From: Porites lobata
Lineage: Eukaryota > Cnidaria > Anthozoa > Scleractinia > Poritidae
DNA length: 64,000 nt
Direction of reading: 5' to 3'
NCBI GenBank assembly: GCA_942486035.1
Contig: CALNXK010000376.1
Coordinates: forward strand, 95,001-159,000
The notes below the pieces were generated by a model that saw only the letters and a program-made list of their open reading frames with translations, made no database searches and had not been told where the DNA came from. Position numbers and translations under genes: made by a program. Positions 1 to 12,900 of this stretch are shown piece by piece; position 1 is the first letter of the stretch, and the number at the start of each line of letters is the position of its first letter.

Positions 1-22
1 AGGGTAAAATTGTATAGAAAAT

Positions 23-398
23 CAGGGGCACCCAACGAGAATATAGTTCAAAACCACTGAAACATAGCATTGTTAAACGTATTTTAGTATTTAAACGGTA
101 GATATAGGCATATTTTTATCCCCTAAAAATTTTTCATCTGTTCGGATTTCCTAGCTGAAAGTCTAGTGATCCGAAAATTATAGGGATCAAAACTTACCTG
201 TTCGAAAATTCCAGCCAGAAAAAAGGCTCCCGAAAATTCTAGGTGACCTTTTTAGGGTAAAAAACCATTTTTTAGGTGTTCGAAAATCCTAGGAGAGGCA
301 GGCAAGCAAGAAATTTTACAAAAAATGTTCCGAAAATTCTAGATATCAAATCGTCTTCCGAACAGATATTTTCCGAAAATTGTCGTTGGGTGCCCCTG
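23..398. mobile_element. MITE with 16-bp terminal inverted repeats and 6-bp target duplication
   Basis: The two ends are perfect inverted copies of CAGGGGCACCCAACGA. GAAAAT flanks the element on both sides (17-22 and 399-404), as expected for a 6-bp target-site duplication. The interior is a series of degenerate copies of TTCCGAAAATTCTAGG in both orientations and has no ORF, so the element is non-autonomous. A 6-bp duplication is unusual for hAT (8 bp), although the CAGGG start resembles hAT; the superfamily is left open. Confidence 0.75.
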
Positions 399-404
399 GA
401 AAAT

Positions 405-780
405 GTTCTGAAGGGAATGAAAATTGCTTCGAGTTAGCGGGAGGTTCGAGTTATAGAGGGTTCGAGTTACCGAGAGTCAACTGTACTGGAGTCCCACTAC
501 GATTCAAAAACGCAGTTGGTTCCAGGTTTGCACCTTTCCACTATACACTTCTACTTCCATTGTCTTCCCTGGTCTTACGTTGGAAAGTCGGTTTCAGCGA
601 AGGAGAAATCTGCCGAGCAGAGGGGAACTGAGTGTAGCAATAAGCGTGACTAATTGCGATCTTCCGCCCGCACTCATTTCATGGAGCGGATTCCCCCCAA
701 CGGCTCTTTTCTCGGAATCCAAAGCCCAGAAGTTTTTATTTCCATGAAGACATCTCGTGACGAGAATCCGGCGCTGCAAG
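405..780 (+). promoter_or_regulatory. Upstream and 5'-untranslated region of PARP copy 1
   Basis: No coding sequence is supported here. From about 486 onward this block is duplicated at 49838-50028 and again at 50967-51530, together with the start of the coding region, so promoter and start codon were copied as one unit. I see no clear TATA box. The start codon at 781 has A at -3 and G at +4 (context CAAGATGG). Confidence 0.5.
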
Positions 781-3700
781 ATGGCGGATGATCAGGATGA
801 CGGTTTGTTTCAGAAAGTCCACAATTTTATTTGCGGTAGCGGCGGTTTTGTTGAATTACCAGTTCTTTTCAGGCGTCCTGCACCTCTGGGGAGCAGAAAA
901 TCCTCGCCGGAATCGAGAAAGTGGCTTAACAATCGGAGTGAATTCGCCTTTGTGAAAGATCACAATGGCGAAGACAAAGGTGTGCGAATCAATTTGAGAA
1001 AGAAAATCTGCCAGCAGTATGTGGTGAAAGGCTTATGTCGACGGGGTCAGAACAAGTGCAAACACTGGCATATCTGTAAAAGCTTCATCGAAGAAGAATG
1101 CAATGGAGCTTGTGGTCTGTCTCATGACTTCCATGGCCATGGAAACGATGACAAACTAAAAGAACTTGGACTCGAGAAGTATTCGAATGGAAGTTTGCGA
1201 AAAATTATTGCTTGGAGTCTGCCGACGATCTGCGAACTGTACTTAAGAAGTGAATGCAAATGTGACAAATGTCCATATCTTCATATTTGTGCTAAAGAGG
1301 CACATGGTGTCACATGCAGTTGTTCACTTTCACACAACCTCACGGATTCTCACAACATGAATGTTCTCAAAGAGTACGATTTAGTGCCACCAAATCAAAT
1401 TGTCAACGTCGACTTCGTTCGTTGTAGTATTTTAGTTTTCGATAAACAGCGGTTGCTAAGTTTCAGCCAAGATATGGCTGCTATGACACCAAAACCAGCT
1501 CCAAGCCGATTCAAGAATAGTACAGCGGCCAGAGTTTTCTTTGAACGTTTATGCAAGGAATTTAGCTGTTCGGCATCCTTAGCAAATCTTCTTGAGCAGA
1601 AAGTTGTCCTTCCGAGCGAAGTTGAAGATTTCGATTCGCTTCTTGAAGAAAGCAAAGATAAGTTCTTGGTCACCCGTAATGAGCGTGGAGCTATTCAAGA
1701 TGTCACAGCATTCTGTCCAAAACTGCGTTTGTGTCGTGACTTTGTGTCTTCGACCAACGAGTGCAGAAAGAATCGGTGCGCAAATTTTCATCTGTGCAGA
1801 AAATTTGTCACAGGGACCTGCATTTACGGCGAAAGCTGTTCCAGGAGCCATTCATTTCGAAACAAGAGAGACGCAGAAACTCTGTCGAATCTTTGTTTTG
1901 ACGGGCTAACAGATGAGCAGCTCTGTCAACTTATGATGTCATCATCTCCTCAAGTTTGCCTGGATTACAATAACAGCAGCTGTAACAGAGACAGCCTTTG
2001 CTCCCGAGTCCACATTTGCAAGAGATTCGTGATGAATGCCTGCGGAAAGGGAAAGTCCTGCTGTTTAGATCACAAGCGGGCCCTTGATACCCTTCACACC
2101 AGCTCTATACTTGAGAAGTATAAAATAGATGACACTAACCTTAACAGCGTTTTGAGGGATTTATTAGTTTGTGAAGGACACAAAAGCGCGTGTGGCTCTA
2201 GCATTGAGCCAACTATGGGAAGGACAAATTCTGGATCTCTAGATGGCCTGAATAGTTTGCCGGCCAAGGACGGAGATTTTGTCGAAAAGTGGTTGATGGA
2301 CCTTGAAACTGAACAAAACGCTTCTTCCCAGAGCAGAATTAAGGCCCAGCGGCAGAAGAGGCGGTCATCCGTATCAAGTTCTTGTAGTTCTGTAGCACCT
2401 CAAAATAAATTCAATCCTTCAAAGAAAACTGTATTCACAAGCATTTGCAAGGAACACAATGGGACGGTTCCCTTTTCCATAATTTCCCAAAGACGAGATT
2501 TATTTAGCACAGGAAATTCACAGAACATTGCTAACTGGTTTCGACAAAGAAATGATAAATTTATCCTCACAGAGGACTCAGCTGGTAATATCTTGGAGGT
2601 CACTTCGTTTTGTCCAAAAGCAAGATTGTGCTTCAACTACTTGACGTCGCAAAGTTGTTCAAGAGAGGACTGCCAGTTTTTTCACGTTTGTAGGGAATTC
2701 ATAGCAGGATCCTGCAAATTCTCCAGCCGATGCAAATGGCGACACAATTTCCAGTTTGACGAAGATCGCGGCTTCATCACCAAACTCGAGTTGGGTGATC
2801 TTACGCAAGAAGAGCTTCGTAAAGTCTTGCGGTTCTCGAAGCCACAAGTTTGTTTAGACTACAACTATGGAAGCTGTAAAAAAGATCTTTGCGACCAGAT
2901 ACATATTTGCAAGGACTACGTTAGGCGGAAGTGCAGCGACTTCGACGACTGTGATTTGCAGCATGAAAGTGCACTGGTGACTCCTCGTGCATCTGAAATA
3001 TTTAAAAAATATGGCCTGACATGCTCAGATTTAAGCACCAAGTCTATGCTTAAGGAGGTCCTAGTTTGTGAGAGGTCTTCGAGCATTCGCCAAGAAAGCC
3101 GATCAAGCAGCGTTAGCAGTCTTAGAAGAATACAGTCTGACGATGATTTTGTTTCTTCAGCTAAACCCACCTTCCCTACTATATCTGATTGCCCTGATCC
3201 GAGCAATAGTTTATCGAAACAGAAGACGTCAACGACCAAATGGACCCCTTGTTGGCCAGACGAACAACAGGTCTTCGAACGTTTGTGTACAGAGTACGAC
3301 TGTTCAGCTTCCTTCTCCGCGATCGGAAAACGAACTGACCTATTCCCTCATGGGTTAGATAGTGCTGAATCTTGGTTTCGCAGAAGAAAAGGCAGCTTTT
3401 TAATCATTGAAAACGAAAAGGGAAAAATTGCCCAAATTGAAGCATTCTCTACGAAGGCGCGTCTGTGCTTAAACTACATCAGTGAAAAGCGGTGTCAAAA
3501 GGTTGACTGCCCAAATCTCCATGTTTGTAAAGATTACATTACGGACTCCTGTAGCCGTGAAGAGATGTGTCCTCTGAATCACCACGTTCATAATAAAAAA
3601 GACAAAGCCTTGTTGTCTACCTTTAAGTTGGACACGTTAACAGAGCAACAGCTACGCCGGCTTGTGCTACTATCTACACCTCAGCTTTGTGTCGACTACA

Positions 3701-3937
3701 ATAATGGGATATGCTCTGGTGGAAATCCTTGTCGTAAGATTCACATATGTTGTGGATTTCTTAGGAAATGCTGTAAAGGGGAGTATTACTGTGAACTAGA
3801 TCACGAAGCAGCCTTGAAAACAAACCATTCCCGCGCTGTTTTTGATAGTCTACAGATAAGAAATCTCAGCAGCAACGACATGGTGAAAATGATTCTTGAT
3901 GATAGGCTCAGTCTGTCGGGCAAAGACAAAACAAACT
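781..3937 (+). CDS. Copy 1 exon 1: four tandem winged-helix/CCCH modules
   Basis: This single 3.2-kb exon contains four copies of a unit made of a short helical/winged-helix-like stretch (for example VFERLCTEYDCSAS in module D) followed by four CCCH fingers. Modules lie at about 781-1420 (A), 1525-2175 (B), 2420-3075 (C) and 3262-3900 (D). Fingers fit C-x7/8-C-x4/6-C-x3-H, e.g. CREFIAGSCKFSSRCKWRH. Modules B to D each keep four; in A one finger is degenerate (CAKEAHGVTCSCSLSH has one residue between its second and third Cys). Ser-rich linkers separate B/C and C/D. The donor is ACT|GTAAGT at 3938. Confidence 0.92.
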
Positions 3938-6900
3938 GTAAGTTTATACCAGTACTCTAATCTCACGGAAACCGGCTACGTTTTTTAAATAATCTTACAA
4001 GAAAACAATTTCTCATGGCCCACTTAACGGGAAACCTATGTATTTTTACCTTTTTAGCAAGTTTTATCGTACTTTATGAGAACTGACGATCGTAATCAAG
4101 TAAACGTTCCCCCAGGATTTCTACAATTTGGCGTTCGTTAAGGAGATTCAAATATATTTGTTTTATTGGTAAGGCACCCCGGTCTATACCACTCAAGGGT
4201 CTCTTTGTTGTCTGATTTAACAGGTCACGTTCATAATGACAATCCAGATACGCCCATCTGCTCACATTTCCTAAGTGGTGAATGCCACAAAGGCGAACGA
4301 TGCATGAAACACCACTGTTCTTTGCCATACCTCTGGCAGTACGAGGTCCCACAAGTCCACCAGTGGAAAAGCTTCTCTGAGATGGACAACTTAACGTTGG
4401 AAAAACTGTACTGTGACGTGAGCATCGATACCCAAGTAAATTTCAAGCCTGCCCAGTTCCTTGACGCATCTTTGTTTAAGAGGCAAGTGATTAGACAGAT
4501 TTAGAATCACACTTACAGGAAACAGCAAACGCCAGATTCAAATTTAAAATGTTCTGACAAATTAAGAAAAGAGCTGATATATAAAAACAAACACAATTGT
4601 TGTGAAGGAACCTGGAACAGGAGCCGTCGGTTCCTGATGGAATCAAAGTTTTTTGCACTGGACGAAAAAACGGATTTACTAATGTTTGCGAAAGGTGCAA
4701 ATATGTGGTAAATTTGGAGCTCCAAGTTTGCATTACATTTGCCCTGTCGGCTAAAGTGTGGGCAAATTCATATATTTGCTAGATAGGTATTGATACGCAA
4801 AAGTCAAGTAAATGTAATGGTTTGATACAAATTTGATACATATTTGCAGCATGGGCAAATCTTCAACATTTCTACCAATTTACTCAAATTTACATCCTTG
4901 GCAAAAATGACAGTTTTCACTGTACTTCAAATACAGGCAAAAATATTGCAAAACCACTAATTTGCAGTGGTGTTTGCTCTTGTTTTTCCAGGATACCAAA
5001 AGAACACTTTTGCAAGTGGTTTACTCGTATTTGCCTTAAGAGCAAAAACAATAAATTTCTACACATTTGGCTCTATCATAAATTTGAACATTTGTATCAT
5101 AATTATCCATATTTGCAAGGGGAGCAAATATAGTGAACTGCATAACATTTGCTGACAGTCAAAGGTGATGTGCATGTGACATTTCCTATATGTTTGATTC
5201 GTTTTGTGACTAAAGTAAATTTCCAATCTCAACTGTAACATTACATTGTTACAATAAAATTTTGTACATGCTGTAAGACTCTGCCAAGAGGTCCAACCCC
5301 TTACATGCATCTTTCCTGTTAACTGTTTTATATGCACTGTCATTTTAATATAAAGGAATCAGAAACCAGTTACTTTTTTTGACAATTTTACAGTCACAAA
5401 TTTCTTCTCTTAGTCTTTTTACAGAACGAATCAAACTTGGTCCAAAATAAAAAGTTTTGTGGATTTCAAACTCAGGGTTGTGATTATTCACTTGTACACA
5501 ATTTCCTCCTGGTCATTTAACCAACAAACTTAATTCAAATTAATACCAACAATTTTCGTTTAACCGGTATTTGTTGTAGTTTTGACTGCCCACCTAGAGA
5601 TGACCGCATCTCGATGGTGGGCTTCCTTTGAAAACCCAACAGTCAATGCTACAACAAAATATGGTGAAACTGCTCACAATTTTATTTGAACATTAACCCG
5701 TAAATTTGGTTTGAAAGTAATGTCACTCTATTGTCTTTTTTGCATCTCTCGCAAGTTAAAGTGAGAGTTCACAGAGACTGTGCGGTTTTCTCAGGTGCGT
5801 TTTAGAAGCTGCTGCCGTAAAAAAAGGTTACTACACTACCGGAATTAAAACATCGTGGAAATTATTAATTTAAAGCCGCGGAGTATTTTCCCCAACAATG
5901 AATAATATTACCTCTAACTTTCTGCGATAACGCTGCAAAATTTTTTAGGTTATTTTTTTCAACCGAATAGGCTGCGAATTTAATGCGATGATCATTTTCA
6001 CTTTCATACCTTCATCCGCATTTCATATATTTCAATTCATGCTTACCAAGATCTCCCTAATTTTATGTCTGAACGCAAGGCTTTTTAATGGAATCTTCAT
6101 TTCAAGGCCAGAACTAACACTAAGCGCTAAACAGAAACTGCCTTATGAAAAAACTTTTAAAATTGACGCGCTGTTTTAAAGGCCTCACTGGATCTGGATG
6201 GGGTTAAATAAAAACGTAAGCGAAACATTAATTTTGCAATATTTAAATAATGTCTAAAAAATAAAGCTTCCCTCTGAGATACCTGGCGAATAAAATTCTC
6301 ACAGGGCCACAGCCTAAACAGGCTAAGCTGCTCTGTTGAATCAGGAAGGCCAAACCTTTTTTCTTAATGCTGGACAGAGATTAAAACAATATCTAAAAGC
6401 GCGTTTTTAGTTCCCTCCGAGACACCCGGAGAATAAATTCTCACAGAGCCACAGCCTAAAAAGGCTAAGCTGCTCTGTTGAATCAGGAAGGCCAAACTGT
6501 TTAACTTAATGCTAGACGGGGATTCAAAAAATATCTGAAAAGCGCGTTTTTAGTTCCCTCTGAGACACCCGGAGAATAAAATTCTCACAGAACCACAGCC
6601 TAAAAAGGCTAAGCTGCTCTGTTGAATCAGGAAGGCCAAGCTTTTTTTCTTAATGCTGGACAGAGATTCAAACAATATCTAAAAGCGAGTTTTTAGTTCC
6701 CTCTGAGACACCCGGAGAATAAAATTCTCACAGAGCCATGCACAGCCTAAAAAGGCTAAGCTGCTCTGTTGCATCAGGAAGGCCAAACTTTTTTTCTTAA
6801 TGCTGGACAGAGATTCAAACAATATCTAAAAGCGAGTTTTTAGTTCCCTCTGAGACACCCGGAGAATAAAATTCTCACAGAGCCACAGCCTAAAAAGGCT

Positions 6901-9900
6901 AAGCTGCTCTGTTGTATCAGGAAGGCCAAACTGTTTTACTTAATGCTAGACGGGGATTCAAAAAATATCTGAAAAGCGCGTTTTAGTTCCCTCTGAGACA
7001 CCCGGAGAATAAAATTCTCACAGAACCACAGCCTAAAAAGGCTAAGCTGCTCTGTTGAATCAGGAAGGCCAAACGTTTTTTCTTAATGCTGGACAGAGAT
7101 TAAAACAATATCTGAAAGCGCGCTTTTAGTTCCCTCTGAGACACCCGGAGAATAAAATTCTCACAGAGCCACAGCCTAAAAAGGCTAAGCTGGTCTGTTG
7201 AATCAGGAAGGCCAAACGTTTTTCTTAAATACTGGACAGAGATTTAAACAATATCTAAAAGCGCGTTTTTAGTTCCCTCCGAGACACCCGGAGAATAAAT
7301 TCTCACAGAGCCGCAGCCTAAAAAGGCTAAGCTGCTCTGTTGAATCAGGAAGGCCAAACTGTTTTACTTAATGCGAGACGGGGATTCAAAAAATATCTGA
7401 AAAGCGCGTTTTTAGTTCCCTCTGAGACACCCGGAGAATAAAATTCTCACAGAACCACAGCCTAAAAAGGCTAAGCTGCTCTGTTGAATCAGGAAGGCCA
7501 AGCTTTTTTTCTTAATGCTGGACAGAGATTCAAACAATATCTAAAAGCGAGTTTTTAGTTCCCTCTGAGACACCCGGAGAATAAAATTCTCACAGAGCCA
7601 TGCACAGCCTAAAAAGGCTAAGCTGCTCTGTTGCATCAGGAAGGCCAAACTTTTTTTATTAATGCTGGGCAGAGAATCAAACAATATCTAAAAGCGAGTT
7701 TTTTAGTTCCTCTGAGACACCCGGAGAATAAAATTCTCACAGAGCCACAGCCTAAAAAGGCTAAGCTGCTCTGTTGTATCAGGAAGGCCAAACTGTTTTA
7801 CTTAATGCTAGACGGGGATTCAAAAAATATCTGAAAAGCGCGTTTTTAGTTCCCTCTGAGACACCCGGAGAATAAAATTCTCACAGAACCACAGCCTAAA
7901 AAGGCTAAGCTGCTCTGTTGAATCAGGAAGGCCAAACGTTTTTTTCTTAATGCTGGACAGAGAATAAAACAATATCTGAAAGTGCGCTTTTAGTTCCCTC
8001 TGAGACACCCGGAGAATAAAATTCTCACAGAGCCACAGCCTAAAAAGGGCTAAGCTGCTGTGTTGAATCAGGAAGGCCAAACCGTTTTACTTAATACTAG
8101 ACGGAGATACAAACAACATCTGAAAAGCGCGTTTTAGTTCTCTCTGAGACACCCGGAGAATAAAATTCTCACAGAGCCACAGCCTAAAAAAGGCTACGCT
8201 GCTCTGTTGCATCAGCAAAGGCTAAACTGTTTTACTTAATGCGGGACATGCACGATCATCTTCACAGATCTAATCAGTGCAAAATTAAATAAAGCTTTAA
8301 TCTGTAAATCAATTTTTGGTTTATGAAATTTTACTCACTTTTACCGACAAATGATAGCCACTGGCTTTGGCAAAATAAATTTTCCTGTTTTCTTAAAATG
8401 GATTCGATAAAATTGAAAATATCCACTACGATCCACACTTAAAAACTGAATTCTGACTGAATTGAACTGTTTGCGATCAGGCTTAAGAAATAGTGATCTC
8501 CATCAACATTCTCCATGAACATTACACTTTCACATCATTAGCAGTTATTGAGAATTTATGAAATGATCGAGGGATCAGTGTCGACCTTAAAACGTTTTTG
8601 CGCTAAAATGATAATAGGTAGCCATTTGAAGATGATACAAAGGAACCTAAAATAGTATCTGTCTTTCGTCTCAGGTCGTTTTCCATCAGTGACGCAAAGT
8701 ACACAAGTCGTGACAGATTAGTGGCTATTAATTGAATCCTAATTAGGTTTTTACAAGGACACCGGAAATTGAAACTTCCTCCCTGTGGTGAATTTCAAAG
8801 ATGAATCTCGTCATGCTATAAAGAAAAAACTAAGGCGGTGAAACAAATTAACATGCAGCATTTATTCTCCCAGGCTGGGTTGTTCAAAGCTGGGTTAAGA
8901 TAACCCAAGGTTAGTACGAAATATGAATTCAGATACGAAAGTTTCAAAAACAAATTGATTTAAATTCTTTTTGTCTACAATTTGGTGACTGGATACGTAA
9001 AAAAGAAAAGAGAAAATTATCTGACAAAATGCTTTTGATTAAAAGGAAGAAGAAACGCGGGTTAAAATCTAACCCTGGGTTAGTGCTAATCGGTCTTTGG
9101 AACAACTGGGCCCCGGTCTTTTTTAGGGTCCAATAATTCTAAATCACATAACCACTTTGAAGTGAGTCAATGGTACACAACCTGGGAATGTGTTGCATTC
9201 CTCTTCTGTCATTTGATTATAATAAAGCCTAGGGTCGTACAACGGGCAAGGATGTCCGAGTACTAAAACTAGAAATTCAAAATCACACAGTAACTGTTCT
9301 ATACCGTACAGATCGAGGGCCCACACTACCTCCCCTTTATTATACAAGTAAATACACTACAACAAATCTACTGGACAAAGGTCCAGTAGTCAGATCATTT
9401 ACTGTATTTTTTGTACATCATACTAAAAAATCAAATGTGGTCCAAAATAAACAGTTTTGTGGATTTCAAACTCAGGGTTGTGATTATTCACTTGTGCATA
9501 ATTTCCTCATGGCCATTTAACCAACAAACTTAATTCAAATTAAAACCAACAATTTTAGTTTAACCGGTATTTGTTGTAGTTTTGACTGCCCACCTAGAGA
9601 TGACCGCATCTCGATGGTGGGCTTCCTAAAAATGACCACATTTTGAAAACCCATCAGCCAATACTACAACAAAGTATGTTGAAACTGCTCACAATTTTAT
9701 TTGAACATTAACTCAGCCGACAAATTTATGAAAGGCTAATTTTTCTTACTCTGTTGTTTGCAACCCTGAGTTTGAGTTTCACTGATTTTAATGTTGATTT
9801 TGAGTTTTACTGTTCATGAAGTACTACCCATTCAATCCAAAAAAGTCATAGCATTTTTGCTGGCTAAAATTCACCTGAATCCTGGTTATTTGATCTTGGG

Positions 9901-12900
9901 ATACAAGGAGCGGGGTTGTGGCTTCCCAACAAAAATTCTGATGAAGAGACGGTCTTCATATACAGGAGCTACCAGTCAAATCCCACCCGACAAAGCCCCC
10001 CCCCTCATAAAAAAATGAACAGACCAACACTGGGTTACAGGAGCTCTGAGTTGGCCTTGGATCATGAAAAGTTTAAAGCTATAAAGAAAAAACTAAGGCA
10101 GTGAAACAAAGTAACATGCAGCATTTATCCTTCCAGGCTGGGTTGTTCAAAGCTGGGTAAAGATAACCCAAGGTTAGTACGAAATATGAATTCAGATATG
10201 AAAGTTTTAAAAACAAATTCATTTGAATAATTCGTTTTGTCTACAATTTGGTGATTTGATACTTAAAAAAGAAAAGAGAAAATTATCTGACAAAATGCTT
10301 TTGATTAAAAGAAAAAAGAAACGCGGGTTAAAATCTAACCCTGGGTTAGTGCTAATCGCTCTTTTGAACAACTCGGCCCCAGTCTTTTTTTGGGTCCAAT
10401 TCTAAATCACGTAACCACTTCGAAGTGAGTCAATGGTACATAACCTGGGCATGTGTTGCATTCCTCTTCTGTCATTTGATAATAGTAAAGCCTAGGGTCG
10501 CACAATGGGCAAGGATCTCCAATTACTAAAACTAAAAATTCAAAATGACACAGTAACTGTTGTATATAGTTACAGAGGGCCCACACTACCTCCCCTTTAC
10601 ATAAAGTAAATACACCACAACAAATCTACTGGACAAAGGTCCAGTAGTCAAATAATTTACTGTATTTTTTCTACACCATAATATTATTATTAAAAAGCTA
10701 ACAATAACAAGGCCACCCACAGTACCTTAAATTTGGTCCAAAAAAAAAAGTTCTGTGCATTTCAAAGTCAGGGTTGAGATTATTCACTTGTACACAATTT
10801 CCTCATGGCCACTTATTCAAGGAACTTCACATCAAAACTGACAATTTTGTTCTTACCGCTATTTGTTCTAGTTTTCACTGACTATACCTGGAGATGACCA
10901 CATCTTGATGGTGAGCCTCCTAAAAATGACCACATTTTGAAAGCCCAACAGCCAATAATAAAACAAATGGTGAAATTGCTTTGTATTTCATATAATTTGT
11001 GAATAGAAACTAGAACAGACATGAACAAATAATTTCTTTGCTCCTCTTTACAACCCTGATTTTGAGTTCAATAGGATTTGTCTTTTTAAACTGATCAAAC
11101 AGACTGGCGAGATTTATATCAGCCTTCACTCAACAACATTAACATGGTGCATTTCTTCACTTAAACCTAAACTTCTTAGACCAACGGTGTTTACACCTTC
11201 AATATTATTATACCCTTTTCACTAAATGAGTCGAATTTTACTAGATTTATTTAGTATTGGAATTCACACAGTAAGATAACTTTTTGATTTTCCTTTTTAA
11301 ATAGGAATATGATATTTTATAATTGCTGGACAGAAAAAAGGTTCCAGCTAAAAATTTGTTTTGAGCAGTGACAGAAGACATGAAATAGTAAATCTCAACT
11401 TTGGAGTGTCTGAAGGCATTTTCTTTGCCCTTCCACAAAATGACTTTCTACTTTCACTCTGCCACTAACTTTTGCCATGACTTATTAACGCCAAGTGAAA
11501 ACATAATATCTGAGGCATATTTCTGAAGCTACATGTCAGTGCTAGTGAGCAGTCATGGACTGCTGTTTTGAAGGGGCATCCGATAGCAAGATAGCCTTTC
11601 GAAAATCACTGAGCATTGGGTGGTACATATTGTTTACCTCTGTAGGAATAATGTTGTCACTCTTTATATCTCTGAGGGGAAACCTCTACGAGTGCAAATG
11701 TTCTATAGCTTCACACAATTTCAGTACATTATGTTTCCTGCAGAACACTGTGAAAGGGACATGGATTTACTTAGCAGGGCACGGCACAAAGTACAAGAAA
11801 ACTAATATTGTAAAGATGCTAAAAATATAACACAAGGAAGTACACGTGAGGTTTCTTTTTTGTGACATTTACCCCAAACAGATGGGGTATCGATGTATGG
11901 GAGCATTCAGTATATAAGCTTCACTTCTGTTATCTTCTGAAGAGGAAAAAACGATACTGTAAATAAATTGAGACCCACTGGAATACCCCTGTAGCATTTC
12001 TTCATGCACAGACCACAAAAAGCTTCCCCATGTTGAACCTGTATTTCATTGACCTCTTTATCTTTTGGAGAGTTCAGGTGATGCAACTCAATTTCAAGAA
12101 CATTGGAAATTTAACTCCTGTACCACTCAAGGAAAAATCTAAAACAAATGTACAAAAAAGTCACTAAACCCACTAAAAATAACTGGTAATTCTACCTTTA
12201 TTGAAAATATTGTGAAATTAAATGAATTGTGTTACTTGTGTTGCCATTATCTTTAGGAACATTATAAATACACATGTGGCACATTTTAGAACTTTTGACC
12301 TTTGGACTCAGCTTACATGTACAGCTGTATCATTATAAATTATTATAAACAAAACAACCTTGTATATGAAAACATGACAAAACAAAACAGCAAAAAATGA
12401 CAGTAAGGCATATAAAATAAAGGCTCCACCCTACCCCTGTCAAAATCAATGGTACATGTACAGGTATTACGCTCAATATGTCAATATAGCGCCAGAGGAA
12501 GTATAAATTACTCAAGCAATTAATCTTGAGCTACTTCTGCCAAATACCAATAAATTAGCACCAAATACCAATAAATTAACACCACTTAAATTTTTCAACA
12601 AGGCTTTTTTCAGCTGGATCACTACCATACGCACGCGACACGCGTGCACATACATGCTACAAATGTAAATATGGATGCAAATGTAGTTTATTCCCGGTTA
12701 GAACATAGATGTGGCAGTAGAAGCACGATATACAAAGCAAAATACATCGACTTTACCTTTTAAATTTCGAATATCCTTGAGAAAAAATCCAGCAACATAG
12801 GCAATCTCTTCCTCCCGCCAAATCGCCAAAAGAACGCGCGCCCGATTTCCCAAGCATTTGCGCCTCAGTGGTGCTGGTCAGCGACAGTCTGCATAACCGT

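Larger units (their letters stand above)
8820..11000 (+). repeat. Tandem duplication of a 1.26-kb block
   Basis: The block from about 8820 to 9720 recurs at about 10081-10990, offset 1261 bp. Both copies start ATAAAGAAAAAACTAAGGC and contain, in order, a palindromic MITE, a shared spacer and the foldback unit. The copies have diverged by scattered substitutions and small indels. Confidence 0.75.

Noticed and set aside
757..780. Upstream GTG start for copy 1
   Set aside because: The ATG at 781 has good context and begins the family-like MADD sequence, also seen in copy 3.
7820..8080. 86-codon minus-strand ORF
   Set aside because: It runs through satellite units and its peptide simply repeats with them.
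6290..8250. CRISPR-like array
   Set aside because: The units are contiguous 143-bp tandem repeats without variable spacers, in a eukaryotic transposon.
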